Assembly: GCF_018687715.1 (NCBI RefSeq)
Contig: NC_056752.1
Location: 12,098,501-12,162,500 of the forward strand
Length of the DNA: 64,000 nucleotides
Source of the DNA: Carya illinoinensis
Taxonomy: Eukaryota > Streptophyta > Magnoliopsida > Fagales > Juglandaceae
Reading direction: 5' to 3'
Under the pieces are notes generated by a model. That model saw only the letters and a program-made list of their open reading frames with translations. It was not told the DNA's origin and did no database searches. Shown in pieces: positions 36,388 through 49,072 of this stretch. The stretch's first letter is position 1. Every line of letters starts with the position of its first letter. Made by a program: the position numbers and the translations under genes.

Positions 36388-37052
36388 TGGAATGGATAAA
36401 ATATACTAGCCCAAAGTAAGCCTACTAGGCCCAGCTCAAGGGGGAGGTTCCATCACTAGAAGACAAATGAAGAGAAAGGAATGAGAGACAAGTAAGGGAC
36501 AAGGGAAATGAGTGTGTCATGAGGAAAGGACGGAAAGGTAAAGGAGGAAGTGAGGAGAAGAGAGAAGTCAGACATGCAAGGAAAAAACTACCAAAAATTA
36601 CCACTCCCTAGGGGCATGCGGAAAGAGGGGTCAGATAAAAGGAAATGACCAAATGACTCCAAGCGGGACTTCAACTTATTCTTCATATTCTTCAACCTCT
36701 CGAAAGGGGCTCCAACGAGAACATCTTCTCCAACAAATATATTCAAGATTTTTATTATATAGTGAGAAAAGAGAGGCTACAAGAGACTATAAAATAAGCA
36801 TATCATAGTGAATTTCTCCTCCCAAAAGCCCCATGGATGTAGGCAATATACCGAACCATATAAATATATGTGTCCATCTCTCTTTTACATTTTCAGTATT
36901 TATTTTCCATTCACTGCTATAGGTGTACGCACAACAACATTGGATCACGTTGGGGGCTTCAGATCAGACAAATTGAAGCCCAAATTGTTAATGAAGGTTG
37001 GAAATGACTCTTTTTTCCATTCTGGTCTGTTGTGTGATTTTTGGCATTAATA
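36388..37052 (+). repeat. Right LTR of the LARD-like element
   Basis: About 665 bp collinear with the left LTR. It starts TGGAATGGATAAAATATAC and ends 'ggcattaata', where the last base pair is TA for CA. It lacks the solo-LTR insertion, so it shows the empty site ('gggggcttcagatcagac'). Confidence 0.75.
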
Positions 37053-38369
37053 GCCACATATAGGATTGTAATCATCTATGTGCAAATTAGAGAAGGATAA
37101 ATAACCAGATTAATGAGATCTCAAATGAAAATGGGAATAAAATACGACTTAGGTGGAGATGGGGTTTGCTTTACTATTTGAAAACTCTATTTACTTCATC
37201 TGATCCTAATGGCTTTTCAACAATTTTGACAATGGTAGATCACAGAATCACAAAGAAGATGAATGAAAGATTGATAAAGGAATTAATCAAATTTGAGATC
37301 AAATAAAATAAGCAATCGGCAAAAACTCCGGCCCAAATCGGATTTAAAATGACTTCCTAACTGACAAGCGAAATATTATCATAAATAGTAAAAAATAACT
37401 AAAACTAGTGATTCGGAGGGAAAAACAGCAGAATTTGAGGTCGAAAAAAAGGCACATGGAGCAATGCTCAATGTGGATAGCGTGCGTGCCAAAAAGAGCT
37501 TTCCGAATTGGGGTCTTATGTGCGATTCCGACACCCGTAGCCAAAGTTATGGCCAAAAGATTGAAACACACTCAAAACGGCCCCAATGAGGAACATATCG
37601 CAATCAATTCCCGCCTTTGCGCTGATCTGCCAACTCATGGTATCTCAGCGCCATCAAGGTGCAATCTGACAGCTCAGCATCATCTGTCTCGGATCCCCCT
37701 GCATCAAGATCACTCTAAGTCCTACCTTAAATGAACGAAACTGTGTGTTTTTTTTTTTTTAATTCCCTTACCTAAAACACCCTTATCAGTTGATCATTAA
37801 CCGAGTCCCCTTGAAATTTACTACCAACTTTTATCTAAAACTCTTATGTTGCTTAAATCTTAGCTATTTATTCGATAAATTTACATGTTTAACTCACCCC
37901 CAGATTCCCTCTCTCTACTCCACAACTATCGCATTATCTATAAGCCAGCTAATTACACATAGATTTATTAGAGTTCTCCTTATACACAATTTCATCAAAT
38001 CCCGACTGTTCTAGCTTAACATCTTGATCACGACTAAATTCCCAACTTATAGCAGTCATTGTTGGACTCCAATCTGAACTCGTCCAACAAATTCTTCGGT
38101 TGACTTATACCTCTCCTCCTCTACAAATTCTCCAAAAGAAAAAAAACTTGACCCTCAGCCATCGGCGTGATCAAATCACCAGTTCCCAGAAGCCCAATGA
38201 ACACACTCTAGCAAAGCCACCATAGCATTCTCCTTCAAATTGAGAAACTTACCCCACCAGAGACAGCCACCTACCTGACGCACGACCTCTCTCTGTACTT
38301 AGTAAGGCTCTTCACATTTTCTCCTATCTTTCTGCAACTGCTGGATGTGAGCCCTCCTATCTCTCCCCA
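37053..38369. other. Gene-free stretch
   Basis: No supported gene. Small overlapping frames at 37344-37734 (both strands) and 37790-38014 (+) lack domains. A T13-14 run lies at about 37747. Confidence 0.4.
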
Positions 38370-38790
38370 TGATAGAAATACTAGATCAAAATACACAGTG
38401 TAAGTGATATTACCTCGTTGGAAATATCTTAGATCTAGTGCTATTGTTTCATGGATTTTCTATCATTGTTGTTCATCCAAAATCTTCACGTCAATGGTGG
38501 AGTGTGCTACGTGGTAAGGCCAGAGCAACATCCACATATTCCATAGCCTAAAATGTCGGGATTGAAGATAACATATATTTGAGAGAGAGACTTTCTATTT
38601 ATGCATCAAAGTGTATCATCCAAAGAATAGCCCCTCTAAGTGTAACCCCTTGCTAGCCATTAAGGGCCAACCATCAAGGCTCACGAAGTGGCTATTAAGC
38701 CACTTCATAACCCCCAAGAGAAAGGGAAGGGGTTCCCACTATGGGTGCCATTTTATTATATCTCTCATTGGCACATAGTGGGCAAGACCC
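38370..38790 (+). repeat. LTR-like repeat (copia-type look), copy 1
   Basis: It starts 'tgatagaaatactagatca' and is collinear with 49073-49426 plus 49993-50030. Shared words are 'gttggaaatatctt', 'ttctatcattgttgtt', 'atccaaaatcttcac', 'gcatcaaagtgtatcatc' and 'gttcccactatgg'. TGTTAG/TGATAG starts are typical of Ty1/copia LTRs, but no element body or partner LTR was found. The Ty1/copia label is therefore tentative. Confidence 0.55.
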
Positions 38791-40500
38791 CAGGTCTGCA
38801 TCTCTCAATATATTCTTAATCTTGTTCATACTGGCAAATAGGCTGTGTGACCATCAAGTACACTTGTAAAAGAAAAATAGGAGCACTATACCAAATCTCT
38901 TTAAAAGAAGACCAGCATAGCAATATCTCTAAAAGTGTTTCGTTATGCCTTGATTCATTTGGTCACAACAGACTAAGCATCCCTAATCCCTCTCGAGTAT
39001 GAATGACTTAGAGCAATGCTCAATCTCCATAAAACATGATGTAATTACAGCTATGTCACAAATCCCAAGAAGCAACATAACTTTTCGGCAGTGAGTACAA
39101 ATCATTATCGATGTTGCCAAATAGTCTTCCTTTCTCTCTCATGTCATTGAATTTTAGTCCAGTCATTTTCTTAGCAATGTCTCTTTAGGTCACATCATTT
39201 ATGGTCATAGATAACATGTAAAAGTAGCATATATTAAAATATCAACCTTGTGACGTAGTCAAAAGTCTCCAAAGGGCACGAATAAATTAAGGTCATTAAT
39301 TATGACCTAGAGGACTCACACGATGAGGAAGCCGGGATCCATTCACTCACCTCTACTGTTGGTTGTAAAAGCACATGTAGTATGAAATACATGTTACGGT
39401 AGAGTTCTCTTTCCAAAAAGAAAGAGCGTATATCTAATCTTAATACATCGAGATTTTAGTCTAATCGCTATCTCACCGTCTAACCCGATTTCCCCCATTT
39501 ACTCGCTATCTGAAGTGCTATAGGGGATATTGCATCTGGCTAAACCACATGTTACATGGATTGTGGTTAACCATGCACGGTTGTTTTGAAATATGATGGA
39601 CCTCATCTTAGCTCAAACTAAGGTGACATATCTTTTGCGTCTTACAACTTATCCCTATTTGGATAAATACCAAGTGACACATTATCTCATCTTTGCTCTC
39701 TACTTCTTTGTAGTGACAAAGGTGACCGCTCGTGTGAGTGAGCTAATTTATACATGTCGATATACATTTTTCACCATAACTCTCAAATTTATGGTAATGT
39801 GTGTGCTTACCAAAAAATGCTTTCACCCACGCTACATGATCATAGAACAAATCAGTCTCATGTGCATGATGAGCAATATACCATGATGGAGAGAAATCAC
39901 ATACTCAACTAAAAATAATCAAACCATAACTCTCAAGTGGTGTTTAAGGAACATTTTCTCTCCATGCGCATTCTCCTGTGTAGTAACTTTCTAAAAACAT
40001 GTGCCTACCAAGAGACTCTACATTTAAAAAAAGCTTTGCACAATCATGCTATCAATTGATTTATCACGAATTTCACTTAGGGTCAAACTAACAATATAAA
40101 CTTTAGATTCTAGTCAAGAAGTCCAACTATAACTTTTAAGAATCTACAAGCTGACCACAAATAACATTCATCAAATTTAATTTGCGACTTCAAGGTTTCA
40201 TATGAATCTCTTGTACATAACAACAACATGTGAGATAATCAAATTTTGTTATTTATTAAGGTTAAAGCGATTAGGGCCTTTGCCCCCAAAGATAATCACA
40301 AAAATCTAGCCATTACTTTTAACAACTTGTCTAAATCTCAGTACAAACTCACTTTATCAAGTAAGCCATATTTACTTCTTAACAAAATCTAAACCTCTAA
40401 CTCCCATATTTGATCACATTCTAAAAGTCTGAAGACTAAGTCCTATAATCATCCTAACAATTTCAAGTGATGAAATGAGCTTACACAACTAGAGGGAGTT
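38791..40500. other. Gene-free stretch
   Basis: No domain-bearing frame on either strand. The frame at 39593-39886 (97 codons) shows no recognisable motif and no codon pattern that stands out. Confidence 0.4.
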
Positions 40501-40509
40501 CAGTCCTTT

Positions 40510-40680
40510 AGTCCCGGGAGGTTTTGTGGACCGGACCGTACCTATTCGGTCAAAAGTTTTCCCATCTTGGACCGGACCAAACTCTCTAAGGACCGAGCCG
40601 GTTCGGTTCGGTCTGGTTGGTCCGTTCGGTCCACCATGGACTTTTTTTTTTGTTTTTTTCATCAAAGGGCATTTTGTTTA
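40510..40680. repeat. GGTCCGGT-rich terminus of an A+T-cored hAT-like element
   Basis: Clustered 'ggaccggacc', 'gagccggttcggttcggt' and 'ggtccgttcggtcc' words match in style the element at 50408-51071. They lead into a long run of 'tatatagtattag' words, as in that element's core. A matching right terminus after the LINE (about 47545) was not found. Confidence 0.55.
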
Positions 40681-41405
40681 ATACTTATGTAATTATATTG
40701 GGATATATTTAATATATATACATATTGTATACTATTATATATATATATATATTAGTAATACACTAATACTATTAGTATATAGTAAATTAGTAATAGTTAT
40801 TTACTTATTTACTATAACTAATAATACACTAGTATTAGTACTAATACTATAACTAATAACTATATGTAATAATAGTAATACTATATGTAATATACTATTA
40901 TTACTATATCTCTTCAAACCACACACATTTATTAATACTCCATGTAATACTATATTAAATAATAGTAATACTCTTATTACTAATACTCTATGTAGTTATA
41001 CTAATACTCTATGTAGTTATAGTGATTTAATACTAACATATTACATATTAAGTTAACTATACTAATACTATTATAAATTTATACATATATGATATATTAT
41101 AATTTATACTATATATAACTCTTATAATATGTTAATATATTAATATATACTAATACTATATATTATAGTTAATAGGTATACATTAAAGAATATAATAATA
41201 TATTGACACTAAATATATATAGTTATAGACTTATAATGATTTAGTTATTATGAATTTATGATTAGTATAACTATATAATAGTATTAATATTAGACTATAA
41301 GTAATTTAGTATAGCTATATTATATTAGTAATATTAGTTATGTTGAACCAGTCAGTTAGTATAACTATATTCAACATTATTAGTATTAATATAAATATTA
41401 GTATT
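40681..41405. repeat. A+T-only low-complexity tract, left of LINE
   Basis: Built from 'tatagttata', 'agtattagta' and 'aatactatat' words. It continues on the other side of the LINE at 47122-47545, so the LINE split one tract. Confidence 0.8.
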
Positions 41406-41434
41406 TTTTTGAAACAATACCTTAGGTATTTCAT

Positions 41435-44400
41435 TCATGAATCTTCACTATTACAGAGTTTTTCTGTAACCAAATTGCTGCCAATAAAATCTGGCATCTC
41501 TTCTATCCACACAGTCTTTTCTAACAGACTTAATGCTTTTTTGGCTAAACAATGAGCCACTGTATTACTTTCTCTAAATGTAAACTGTAAATGCCAATCA
41601 GCATTCCTATTGAAATAAAACTTAATATCTTCTATCAAAGACCCGAAATCAGACATCTCCTCTTCATCCTTTTGTACAGCCATGATGACATTCTTGGCAT
41701 CACCTTCAAAAGTTGCATCGTGAATATACAGCTCAGAACACAACTCCACAGCCAATCTCAAAGCATAGCATTCAGCCACCACAGGATTTTCAACATTCCT
41801 TATCTGATCACAAACAGCAACCATTCCCTCTCCCTCATTATCTCTAATTATAATGCCCACTCCCATTCTTCTACCTTTAGTGTCTAGAGATGCATCCCAA
41901 TTTACTTTGACCCGACCATAAACTGGTTTTTTCCATGTTGATAGCTCCCTTGCCTCACTTTGCTCTTGTTTATGACTGTTCTGAAAGGATTGGGCTTTCT
42001 TAAACTCCAGGAGAGAGTCAGTAGCTGTTCTCATAACCATTTTTGGACATAAAGTTTTCTTTTCAAAGATAAACGCATTCCTTCTCATCCACACTTTCCT
42101 AAACAATACTGCCATCAGTTCCAATTCATCTATGTTCAGTTTCTGCATAAGGCTCTCCCACAACTTCAGGAAGTCAGTCTCAGTTCTATTCCACTTCTGT
42201 ACCCTGCTGCCATCTTCTGTCCATATATCATTTGTAGCAGAACATTCCCACAGCACGTGCATATTTGTTTCCACCTCCCGCTGCATAAAGGGCAACTGTT
42301 CTCATCTACCACCTTTCTTTTGAACAAGTTATCTTTTGTAGGCAGCAGATTGTTACCAGCCTTCCATAGGAAAAATTTTGTTGCATTTGGCACTGTGAGA
42401 TTCCATATACTTCTCCATCTTTCATCTATTTGTACCTCCCTTGAGCATTCACCTACTTTCCTCCTTATTCTTTCCCTTTGCAAGAAATAGGCACTGCCAA
42501 CTGTGAAAACTCCCTTCTTTGAGGGACCCCATATCACTTTATCATGTGCAAAGCCTCTGCTCAGAGGTATTTTCAGAATCTGAATGGCTTCCTTGTGTTT
42601 GAAGATAGCTTTGATTTTGGCTTCATCCCACTCTCCTTATTGCTTGTCAATCAGCTCCTCTACTTTGGCATCTTCCTGCAAAACAGAAACTGGTGACTGT
42701 ATAGTATAGGATGAAGGACATGGTAGCCACTTTGAACCCCATATGTTTATTTTACTGCCATCTCCTACTCTCCACCTTATACCTTCTTTTACAAGAGCTC
42801 TAGCATTCCAAAAACTTCTCCAAATAGACGATGGTTTTGAGCTCAAGTTAGCATCTAAGAAGCTTGAATGCCTATAATATTTGTCTTTGAAAACCACAAC
42901 TGCCAAGGAATATGGACTTTTTAGTAATCTCCATCCCTGCTTTGCAAGTAGGGCCATATTAAACATCTCCAAATCCCTAAAACCCAAGCCTTCTTTCCCC
43001 TTCTGATCCCCCAACTTCTCCCATTTCCTCCAATGAATACATTTTCCTTCCTGCTGTTTACCCCACCAGAATCTTGAAAATAGCATATTAATCTCTTGAC
43101 ATAGCTTCTTTGGGAGTTGAAAGACTGACATAGTATATGTAGGTATAGCCTGAAGTACTGCTTTGATCATGATTTCTTTCCCAGCTTGGGATAAGAAATT
43201 GTTCTTCCAGCTTGTAATCTTTTTCCATATCCTTTCCTTTAAAATTTTGAAAGTTTTAAAACTTGATCTACCAACCATAGTAGGGAGGCCAAGGTATTTA
43301 TCATAATTGCCACAAACCAGTGAGTTGCTAGCCTCCTTAATCATCTTTTTGTCCTCCTCCTTTGTGTTGCTACTAAAGAAAATAGAGGTCTTTTCTTTGT
43401 TTAAAAACTGACCCGAGGCCCTCTCATACTTCTTTAAAACTTCTTGTAAGTTAAACCAGTCAGCTAACTTGGCTCTACCAAAAAGAATGCAATCATCTGC
43501 AAACAGCAGATGATTGATACTTATACTCCCTCGTGCCACTTGTACTCCTTTTGTTAGCTTCTAGATCTCATAGCCATTCAAGAGATTGCTCAAGCCTTCA
43601 GCACATAGGATAAAAAGATAGGGTGACAAAGGGTCACCCTGTCTCAACCCCCTTCCTGGCCAAAACTTAAGCCCTGGTTGCCCATTAATCAATACTGAAA
43701 AAGATACAGTTCTTACACAACTCATAATCAATTTCACCCATCTTTCATGAAACCCCAGCTTAGTCATTACAGCTTCTAAGAAAACCCACTCCACACGGTC
43801 ATATGCTTTTGACATGTCCAACTTTATGGCCATGCTTCCCACCCTCCCTTTCTTCCTAGATTTCATGGAATGCAGTAGCTCATAGGCCACCATTATGTTA
43901 TCAATTATCAATCTTCCAGGTAAGAAAGCACTCTGTGTTGGGGAGATTATAGCTGAAAGGGTTTTTTTGAACCTATTGGATATAGTTTTGGAAACTATTT
44001 TATACATCACATTACACAAGGCTATTGGTCTGTACTCACTGGCTTTTTTTGGCTCATTACATTTAGGAATTAAGGCTATGTGAGTATAATTGAGGGCAGG
44101 GTCCATGGGTTTCCCATTTAAAAAAGACAAAGCAGTGCTACATACCTCCTCTGAAACAATCTTCCAATGGTTCTGATAAAAACATGGTCCAAAGCCATCT
44201 GGACCCAGGGCTTTTAGAGGGGGCCATTTGCTTTAAAGCTTTTTCAACCTCCATCCTACAGAAAGGCTTCAACAAGTAGTCATTCATCTCTGATGAAACT
44301 CTTTTCCCCAGACCCCTCAAACATTCCTTAATATCTGAACAGCTTGGTTCTGAGGATAGGAACAGATTCTGAAAATAGCCTCGAAAAGTTTCTTCCACTT

Positions 44401-45575
44401 CCTTGAAACCTTCCCTTTTTCTATTACCCTCATCATACACTGAACCTATGTAGTTTTTCCTTCTTCTTTCATTGGCACATGCATGGAAATATTTTGAATT
44501 CTTATCACCATACCTGTACCAATTGCACTTTGCCCTTTGCTTCCATCTCAGGTTCTCTTTTTCAAGTAACAGGTTCAAATCTTCTTTTACTTTTTTAATC
44601 TCACCAATATTATATCTATTTTCTTCATTTTGCAACCTTTGTAACATTTTTGTTTTTTCTTCAATCTCCTTATCTCCCCTTTGCCTTTTCTTTTGACTCC
44701 ACTTGTGTAAAGCTTCCCCACTCTTCTGTAATAGAGTCACCACAGAAACTGACCTGCCTTCCGCCACCTTCTTTTTTCTTCCATACCTCTTTTAAAACCT
44801 TCTCACAATCTTCTTCTAGTGCCCAACTAGCTTCATACTTGAATCCTCTCTTTCTCCCCCAACTTCTTTTTTGTTGTTTCAAAATATGCATCAATAAGGG
44901 TTTGTGGTCTGAGGTTCTGGCTGCCAAGACCTTCACCCATGATTCCTTATATGCCTTAATCCAAGCAGGATTAGCTACTGCTCTGTCCAATCTTTCCTTT
45001 GTGAAAGAGTCACCTTGATGGGAGTTACTCCAAGTAAACTTTTCCCCTTGCCAACCAAGATCACATAGATTGCCCTCATGCATAACCTCCCTGAATTTTT
45101 CCATTTGGCCTTCTGGCCTTTCTTTCCCTCCCCATTTTTCATCATTAGTGAGGATCTCATTAAAGTCCCCCACTATGCACCAACCAGTCTCATAATGGGG
45201 CTTGAAAGATTTCATAAGGTTCCAAGATTCCTGTCTTTTTACAGTTTCAGGATCCCCCTAGAAGCAGGTCAACAGCCATCTCTTCTCTTCTTCATAATCT
45301 AGCCATATGTTTATATGCCTTTGTGAGTAGTTAACAACTTCAGCTCTAACATCAGACTTCCAAAACAAGACCATTCCCCCTCCTTTCCCCACTATCTCTA
45401 CCACAAAACAACCTTCAAAACCAAGCCTTCTTTTTAAATTTTCAAAACTTATATTCATAGACTTAGTTTCCATTATGAAAACTAAGTGGGGTTTATTTTT
45501 CTCTGCCATATTGCAGAGATCTTGAACTGTTCGAGGATTCCCCAATCCTCAACAGTTCCAACTAAGTATTTTCAT
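41435..45575 (-). pseudogene. LINE ORF2 (endonuclease, reverse transcriptase, RNase H), decayed
   Basis: The start MKILSWNC at 45575 is followed by TGA (45551-45549) where Trp is expected. Endonuclease motifs: 'IMETKS', 'GDFNEIL', 'LDRAVANPAW', 'SDHKPLL'. RT motifs: 'SEYRPIALCNVMYKI', 'QSAFLPGRLIIDN', 'KLDMSKAYDRVEW', 'GLRQGDPLSPYLF' and the catalytic 'LLFADDCILF' (about 43500). Then come a zf-RVT region (about 42500-42250) and an RNase H domain with 'NWDASL', 'AECYAL', 'EGDAKNV' and 'RESNTVAHCLAKKA'. Stops at 45258, 43561 and 42637 and frameshifts near 44770, 44215 and 42290 disable it. The enzyme family nicks target DNA and primes reverse transcription from it. Confidence 0.95.
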
Positions 45576-46886
45576 AATAGTAGGCGGGGCTGAGTATCAG
45601 CCACCGCCTCTATTGTTGAAAATTCCATCTCTTCTTCCTCCCTTCCCCATCTCCCTTTCTTTTTCAAAATCACACATTCTCCTACTTCTTGTTTTGCACT
45701 GCCTCTCTTTTTTTGAGTATTAAGGCCAACTTCTCCCTTCTTTCCTACGGCTCTAGCCTTCCTCTTCCAGCCACCCTTCTTTTTTTGCTGTTCCTCCACT
45801 TCTAGCCTCTTACTTCCTTCCTCCCCCTCTGTCCCCATCTCAGTGTGTTCCAGAGTTTTATCACCAGGCATCTCCCTCTTATTCTCCTCTCCTCCTTCAA
45901 CTCTCAACCCCTTTCTAATTCCCTCCTCAGTTTCACTTTTTTCCCCATTTCCTTGGCTGTTTTCTGTCTCTCCCTCATGCCCTTCTATCTCCTTAGGAAT
46001 ATCATCCCCTCTAGCTTCATAACCTGCCCAACAGACCCTTCTCTCAATCTCTCTCTGCTTGTAAAAACTCTGGGCCTCATGTTGGCTCATCTTTGCTTCT
46101 TCCCTTCTCCAACTACTCCCCTCCTCCTTTCTCCACGATCCCCCACTAGGCCCCCTGAATTTTTGAGCCTGTTTTGCCCTCAACCAGGTTCCATATTGTT
46201 CCTCATTGTCCTCACTCGTGGTCTTCTTACAACCTTCCTCTCCATGCACAAAACAGCCACACACAAAACAAATCTTGGGCATCTTCTCATAAGTAAAAGG
46301 AGCCCAGTAGCTACTCCCTCTCACTTTTACAGTTCTCCCTCTTGCTATGGGCTGAGTCAAGTCTAGGTGGATTTGTATTCTCAGATAGTTTCCCCACCCA
46401 CTTCCATCCTCTTGCACTTCAACACTTTCTACCTTACCAACGGATCCACCTATTTTTTCAGCTTTTTTCTTTTGTCATACAGGATAGAGGCAGGTCATGA
46501 ACCCTCATCCAGAAGCTTTCTGAGCCAAAATTAACACGGTCCAAAGGAGTATACCCTTCAAACTCCTTTAGAACCAACAATTGGTTGTCAAACAACCAAG
46601 GCCTCCAAGACCACACTCTCTCTTTGTCAGCTAAGGTCTCGAAAATAATGGCAAATACATTGGGTCTTACCTTAGTGAAAATGGCTGCCTTACTTATCCT
46701 CCACACCTTAGCCAATGTTGTTTCCAGAACCTCCTTGCTGATTGACCTCGACGAGTAGAACTTTCCCAGCAAGCAACGTTGTTCTTTGTATACTAACTCA
46801 GACGGAGGATCATCATCGAGTTCGATGTCAGCTTGCTCTTCTTCCAGCAGCTTAAACCTCCTCCATTTCTCCTCCAGTGCTTCCAT
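45572..46886 (-). pseudogene. LINE ORF1 (RNA-binding/gag-like), one frameshift
   Basis: The start MEALEEKWRRFKLLEEEQAD at 46886 leads into a DUF4283 domain ('FAIIFETLADKERVWSWRPW', 'GSESFWMRVHDLPLSCM'). At about 46470 an A6 run causes a single-base frameshift (end of first frame at 46458). The protein resumes with 'IRIQIHLDLT'-like text and a CCHC zinc knuckle (ICFVCGCFVHGEEGC, CX2CX4HX4C). The rest is a long Glu/Lys/Arg-rich tail. ORF1 proteins of plant L1s coat the element RNA in the cytoplasm. Its TGA overlaps the ORF2 ATG as ATGA (45575-45572), a termination-reinitiation arrangement. Confidence 0.9.
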
Positions 46887-47121
46887 AACTCTCAGCGCAA
46901 CCCAGATGCTCCTCTCTACCTATATTCTGGCTCCACTCTCCCCCTAAACCTCTCTGACCACCGTAACACAACCGTACCCTCTTCCACACTACCTCTGTCC
47001 CCCACTGTGCCTCACCTTTTTCCCTCCACGAAACCATTATAACAACCTTTCCGTGCCACTAAAAACGCACCACTCACACTTCACCTCTTTTTTTAGAGAG
47101 AAAAAAGAGAGAAGACTTTTC

Positions 47122-47545
47122 TAAATATTAGTATTAGTTATAGCTATATAGCCTCTATTAGAATTGAAAGTCTTAGACTATATAATAGACTAATAGTATT
47201 AGTACAACTGTATAAGTATACTATATATATAGTTATATATTAGTATTAGTTATATTGTTATAGTTATTTAGTATATTATAATTTATATTATAACTCTTAT
47301 AATATGTTAATATATTAATATATACTAGTACCATTTATTATAGTTATACATTTAAGAATATAATAATACATTCATACTAAATATATATATAGTTATACTT
47401 ATAGTGATTTAGTTATTAACTTATTATGATTAGTATAACTATATAAATTATAATAGTATTAGACTATTAATATAGTAATATATTAATAATATTAGTTATG
47501 GTGAATCAGTGATTTAGTATAACTATATAAATTATAGCATTGTAC
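47122..47545. repeat. A+T-only low-complexity tract, right of LINE
   Basis: Same 'tagtatta / tatagttata' composition as 40681-41405; it starts with the second copy of the LINE target duplication. Confidence 0.8.
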
Positions 47546-49072
47546 ATCTAACGGAAGTGAAATATTTTGTGTAACCGCCGTCGGTTACAGCATGTCAGCC
47601 ATTAATGGCGACTCCGAAGCTACTGGTAGAGGCGCCGAACCGTGGAAGCGCCACCCCACGTTGCACAGTTTGGGGCGCTGCACCATGGTAGCATTCCTAA
47701 GGCTGTATCCTGCGCAGCTAGCACCTCCGGGCAGCATGCTGTATCCTGCTGCTACAAGAAGCGCCTAGGGGCGAAGGTCCAGTTGGTGTGCGCAAAGCCA
47801 TGGGTGGCGCAGCACCCAGATGGTGCGCCCACGCTACAGTGATCGGTACATTGTACCGAGTCACGGTGTGGAAAATGTGATCGGTTCTAGCTGCAAAATC
47901 GGTTGACGCAGCATCGAGGCGAGAACAACACCACTGGAGTTCACTGTGCACAACTGGTGGGCACTGTGCCTTGGCAACGCAACACCCAGCGGATGAGTGC
48001 AACACCCTCGTCAGTGTAGCGCCATGAGTGGCGCAGCATTGCTTCATCTAGACGGTGCTCGTCATTCCACCTAGGCTCTTGCTGTCGCGCAACACAATAT
48101 CTGGTGCTGCTCTGTAACACCACTGCCGGCGAGGACCATTGAAGAAGGTAGAAGAGTGGCGGCAGAGGAAAACTTACCGAAGGAGAGTGAAGAAGCCGGA
48201 CCCTAAGTCAGAAAAGGGGATCTTGAAGTGAAACTGAAGGGAAGCTTCGGTCAACGTAGTTGGGATGTTAGTAGGTCTAATTCAGGCTGAGCCCAATCAT
48301 GGGTCACTTTGAGTCTAATGCTTACGGGCTTATTCTTGGGCCTGAGTTTATGTTATGATATTAAGTCCATGTCTTTTGATTTCTGCATGTCCTTTATTTA
48401 GTCTTCTATGTTAAGTCCAGTCTAGTAAGTCGGCCCATGGCATATTCTCTTTCCTGAATGTAAAGATGGTGACCTTATATCAGGCGCTGTCTATGTTGTG
48501 GTTTTCTATCTGAAAAGTAATAACAAAAACCCTAGTTTTATTTATCTCTCTCTCTTTTTCCTTATCTATATTCTGGAGGAGCTCCCCTTGAAGAGAGCAA
48601 TATTCCTGTGCATTTATTATTCATTATTCGGGTGTGTTACATGCTCATCGCGTAGCACCACACATGCTACTTATCATCACGTAGCACCCATGCGACGTTT
48701 TGTGTGGCAGGTGCTCGTAGCGACATGGCACTGAGATCTCACTGCGCACATCTGGTCAGCAGGGCATGGGTGCGCGTTGCACCATAAACCAGCCAACTTC
48801 ACGTGTAGGTTTGTGCTACTTTGAGTGGCCGCGACCACTTCTTAAGGCCACCAATGTTGCTTGTGCGGCAGTCCTTTCGTTGCACTAACAATGCTTAGTA
48901 TCCATCAAGTGGCAAACATTACATGAACCACCTCTCCCGGTTGTATGTCAGAATCACTTCATGCAATCTGGAAAAAATATTCTTGTCACAAAAAAATTAA
49001 TCCAGTAAATAAAATAACAACAAGCACGTGAAACACAAATCGGAAACAACCGATCAACGTCTCTGATCTTAA
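47546..49072. other. G+C-richer stretch of unknown origin, possible LTR at its centre
   Basis: 47560-48170 and 48640-48900 are G+C rich, with recurring 'gcgcagca', 'gtagcacca' and 'cgcaacac' words. Between them, 48266-48641 starts TGTTAGTAGG and ends GTGTTACA and has leader-like text ('ctctctctcttttt'). There is no 5-bp duplication (tggga versus tgctc) and no primer site, so I cannot call an LTR with confidence. Open frames on both strands show no domain. Confidence 0.35.

Larger units (their letters stand above)
28101..37052 (+). mobile_element. Non-coding LTR retrotransposon (LARD-like) with nested insertions
   Basis: Two long terminal repeats of about 670 bp bound the element: left 28101-28680 plus 32485-32588, right 36388-37052. 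Shared text includes 'gataaaatatacta', 'aaagtaagcctactaggc', 'ggggtcagataaaa' and 'gatttttggcattaa'. The left LTR is interrupted by a solo LTR of another family. The ~3.8-kb internal region (32589-36387) is G+C richer, carries three tandem arrays and has no gag or pol homology, which fits a large retrotransposon derivative mobilised in trans. Flanking 5-bp duplications were not found (tgctc versus gccac), so the ends may be slightly off. Confidence 0.75.
41406..47121 (-). mobile_element. Near-full-length L1-type LINE
   Basis: A 14-bp direct repeat 'taaatattagtatt' flanks it exactly (41392-41405 and 47122-47135). On the minus strand it runs from a 235-bp 5' UTR through ORF1, ORF2 and a 29-bp 3' UTR to a short poly-A (T7 at 41406-41412 on the plus strand). 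ORF2 has endonuclease, reverse transcriptase, zinc-knuckle and RNase H parts, the layout of plant L1 elements with an RNase H. About eight stops and frameshifts make it inactive. Length 5716 bp suggests full-length insertion. Confidence 0.95.

Noticed and set aside
39593..39886. 97-codon plus-strand frame
   Set aside because: No known motif and no conserved flanking signals; expected by chance at this length in the window.
41591..46366. Plus-strand open frames, for example 41591-41887, 44650-45018 and 45845-46366
   Set aside because: They are opposite-strand shadows of LINE ORF1 and ORF2.
48266..48641. Possible complete copia LTR (TGTTAG...TTACA)
   Set aside because: The flanking 5 bp differ and no primer-binding site follows. 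Kept only as a remark in the region entry.
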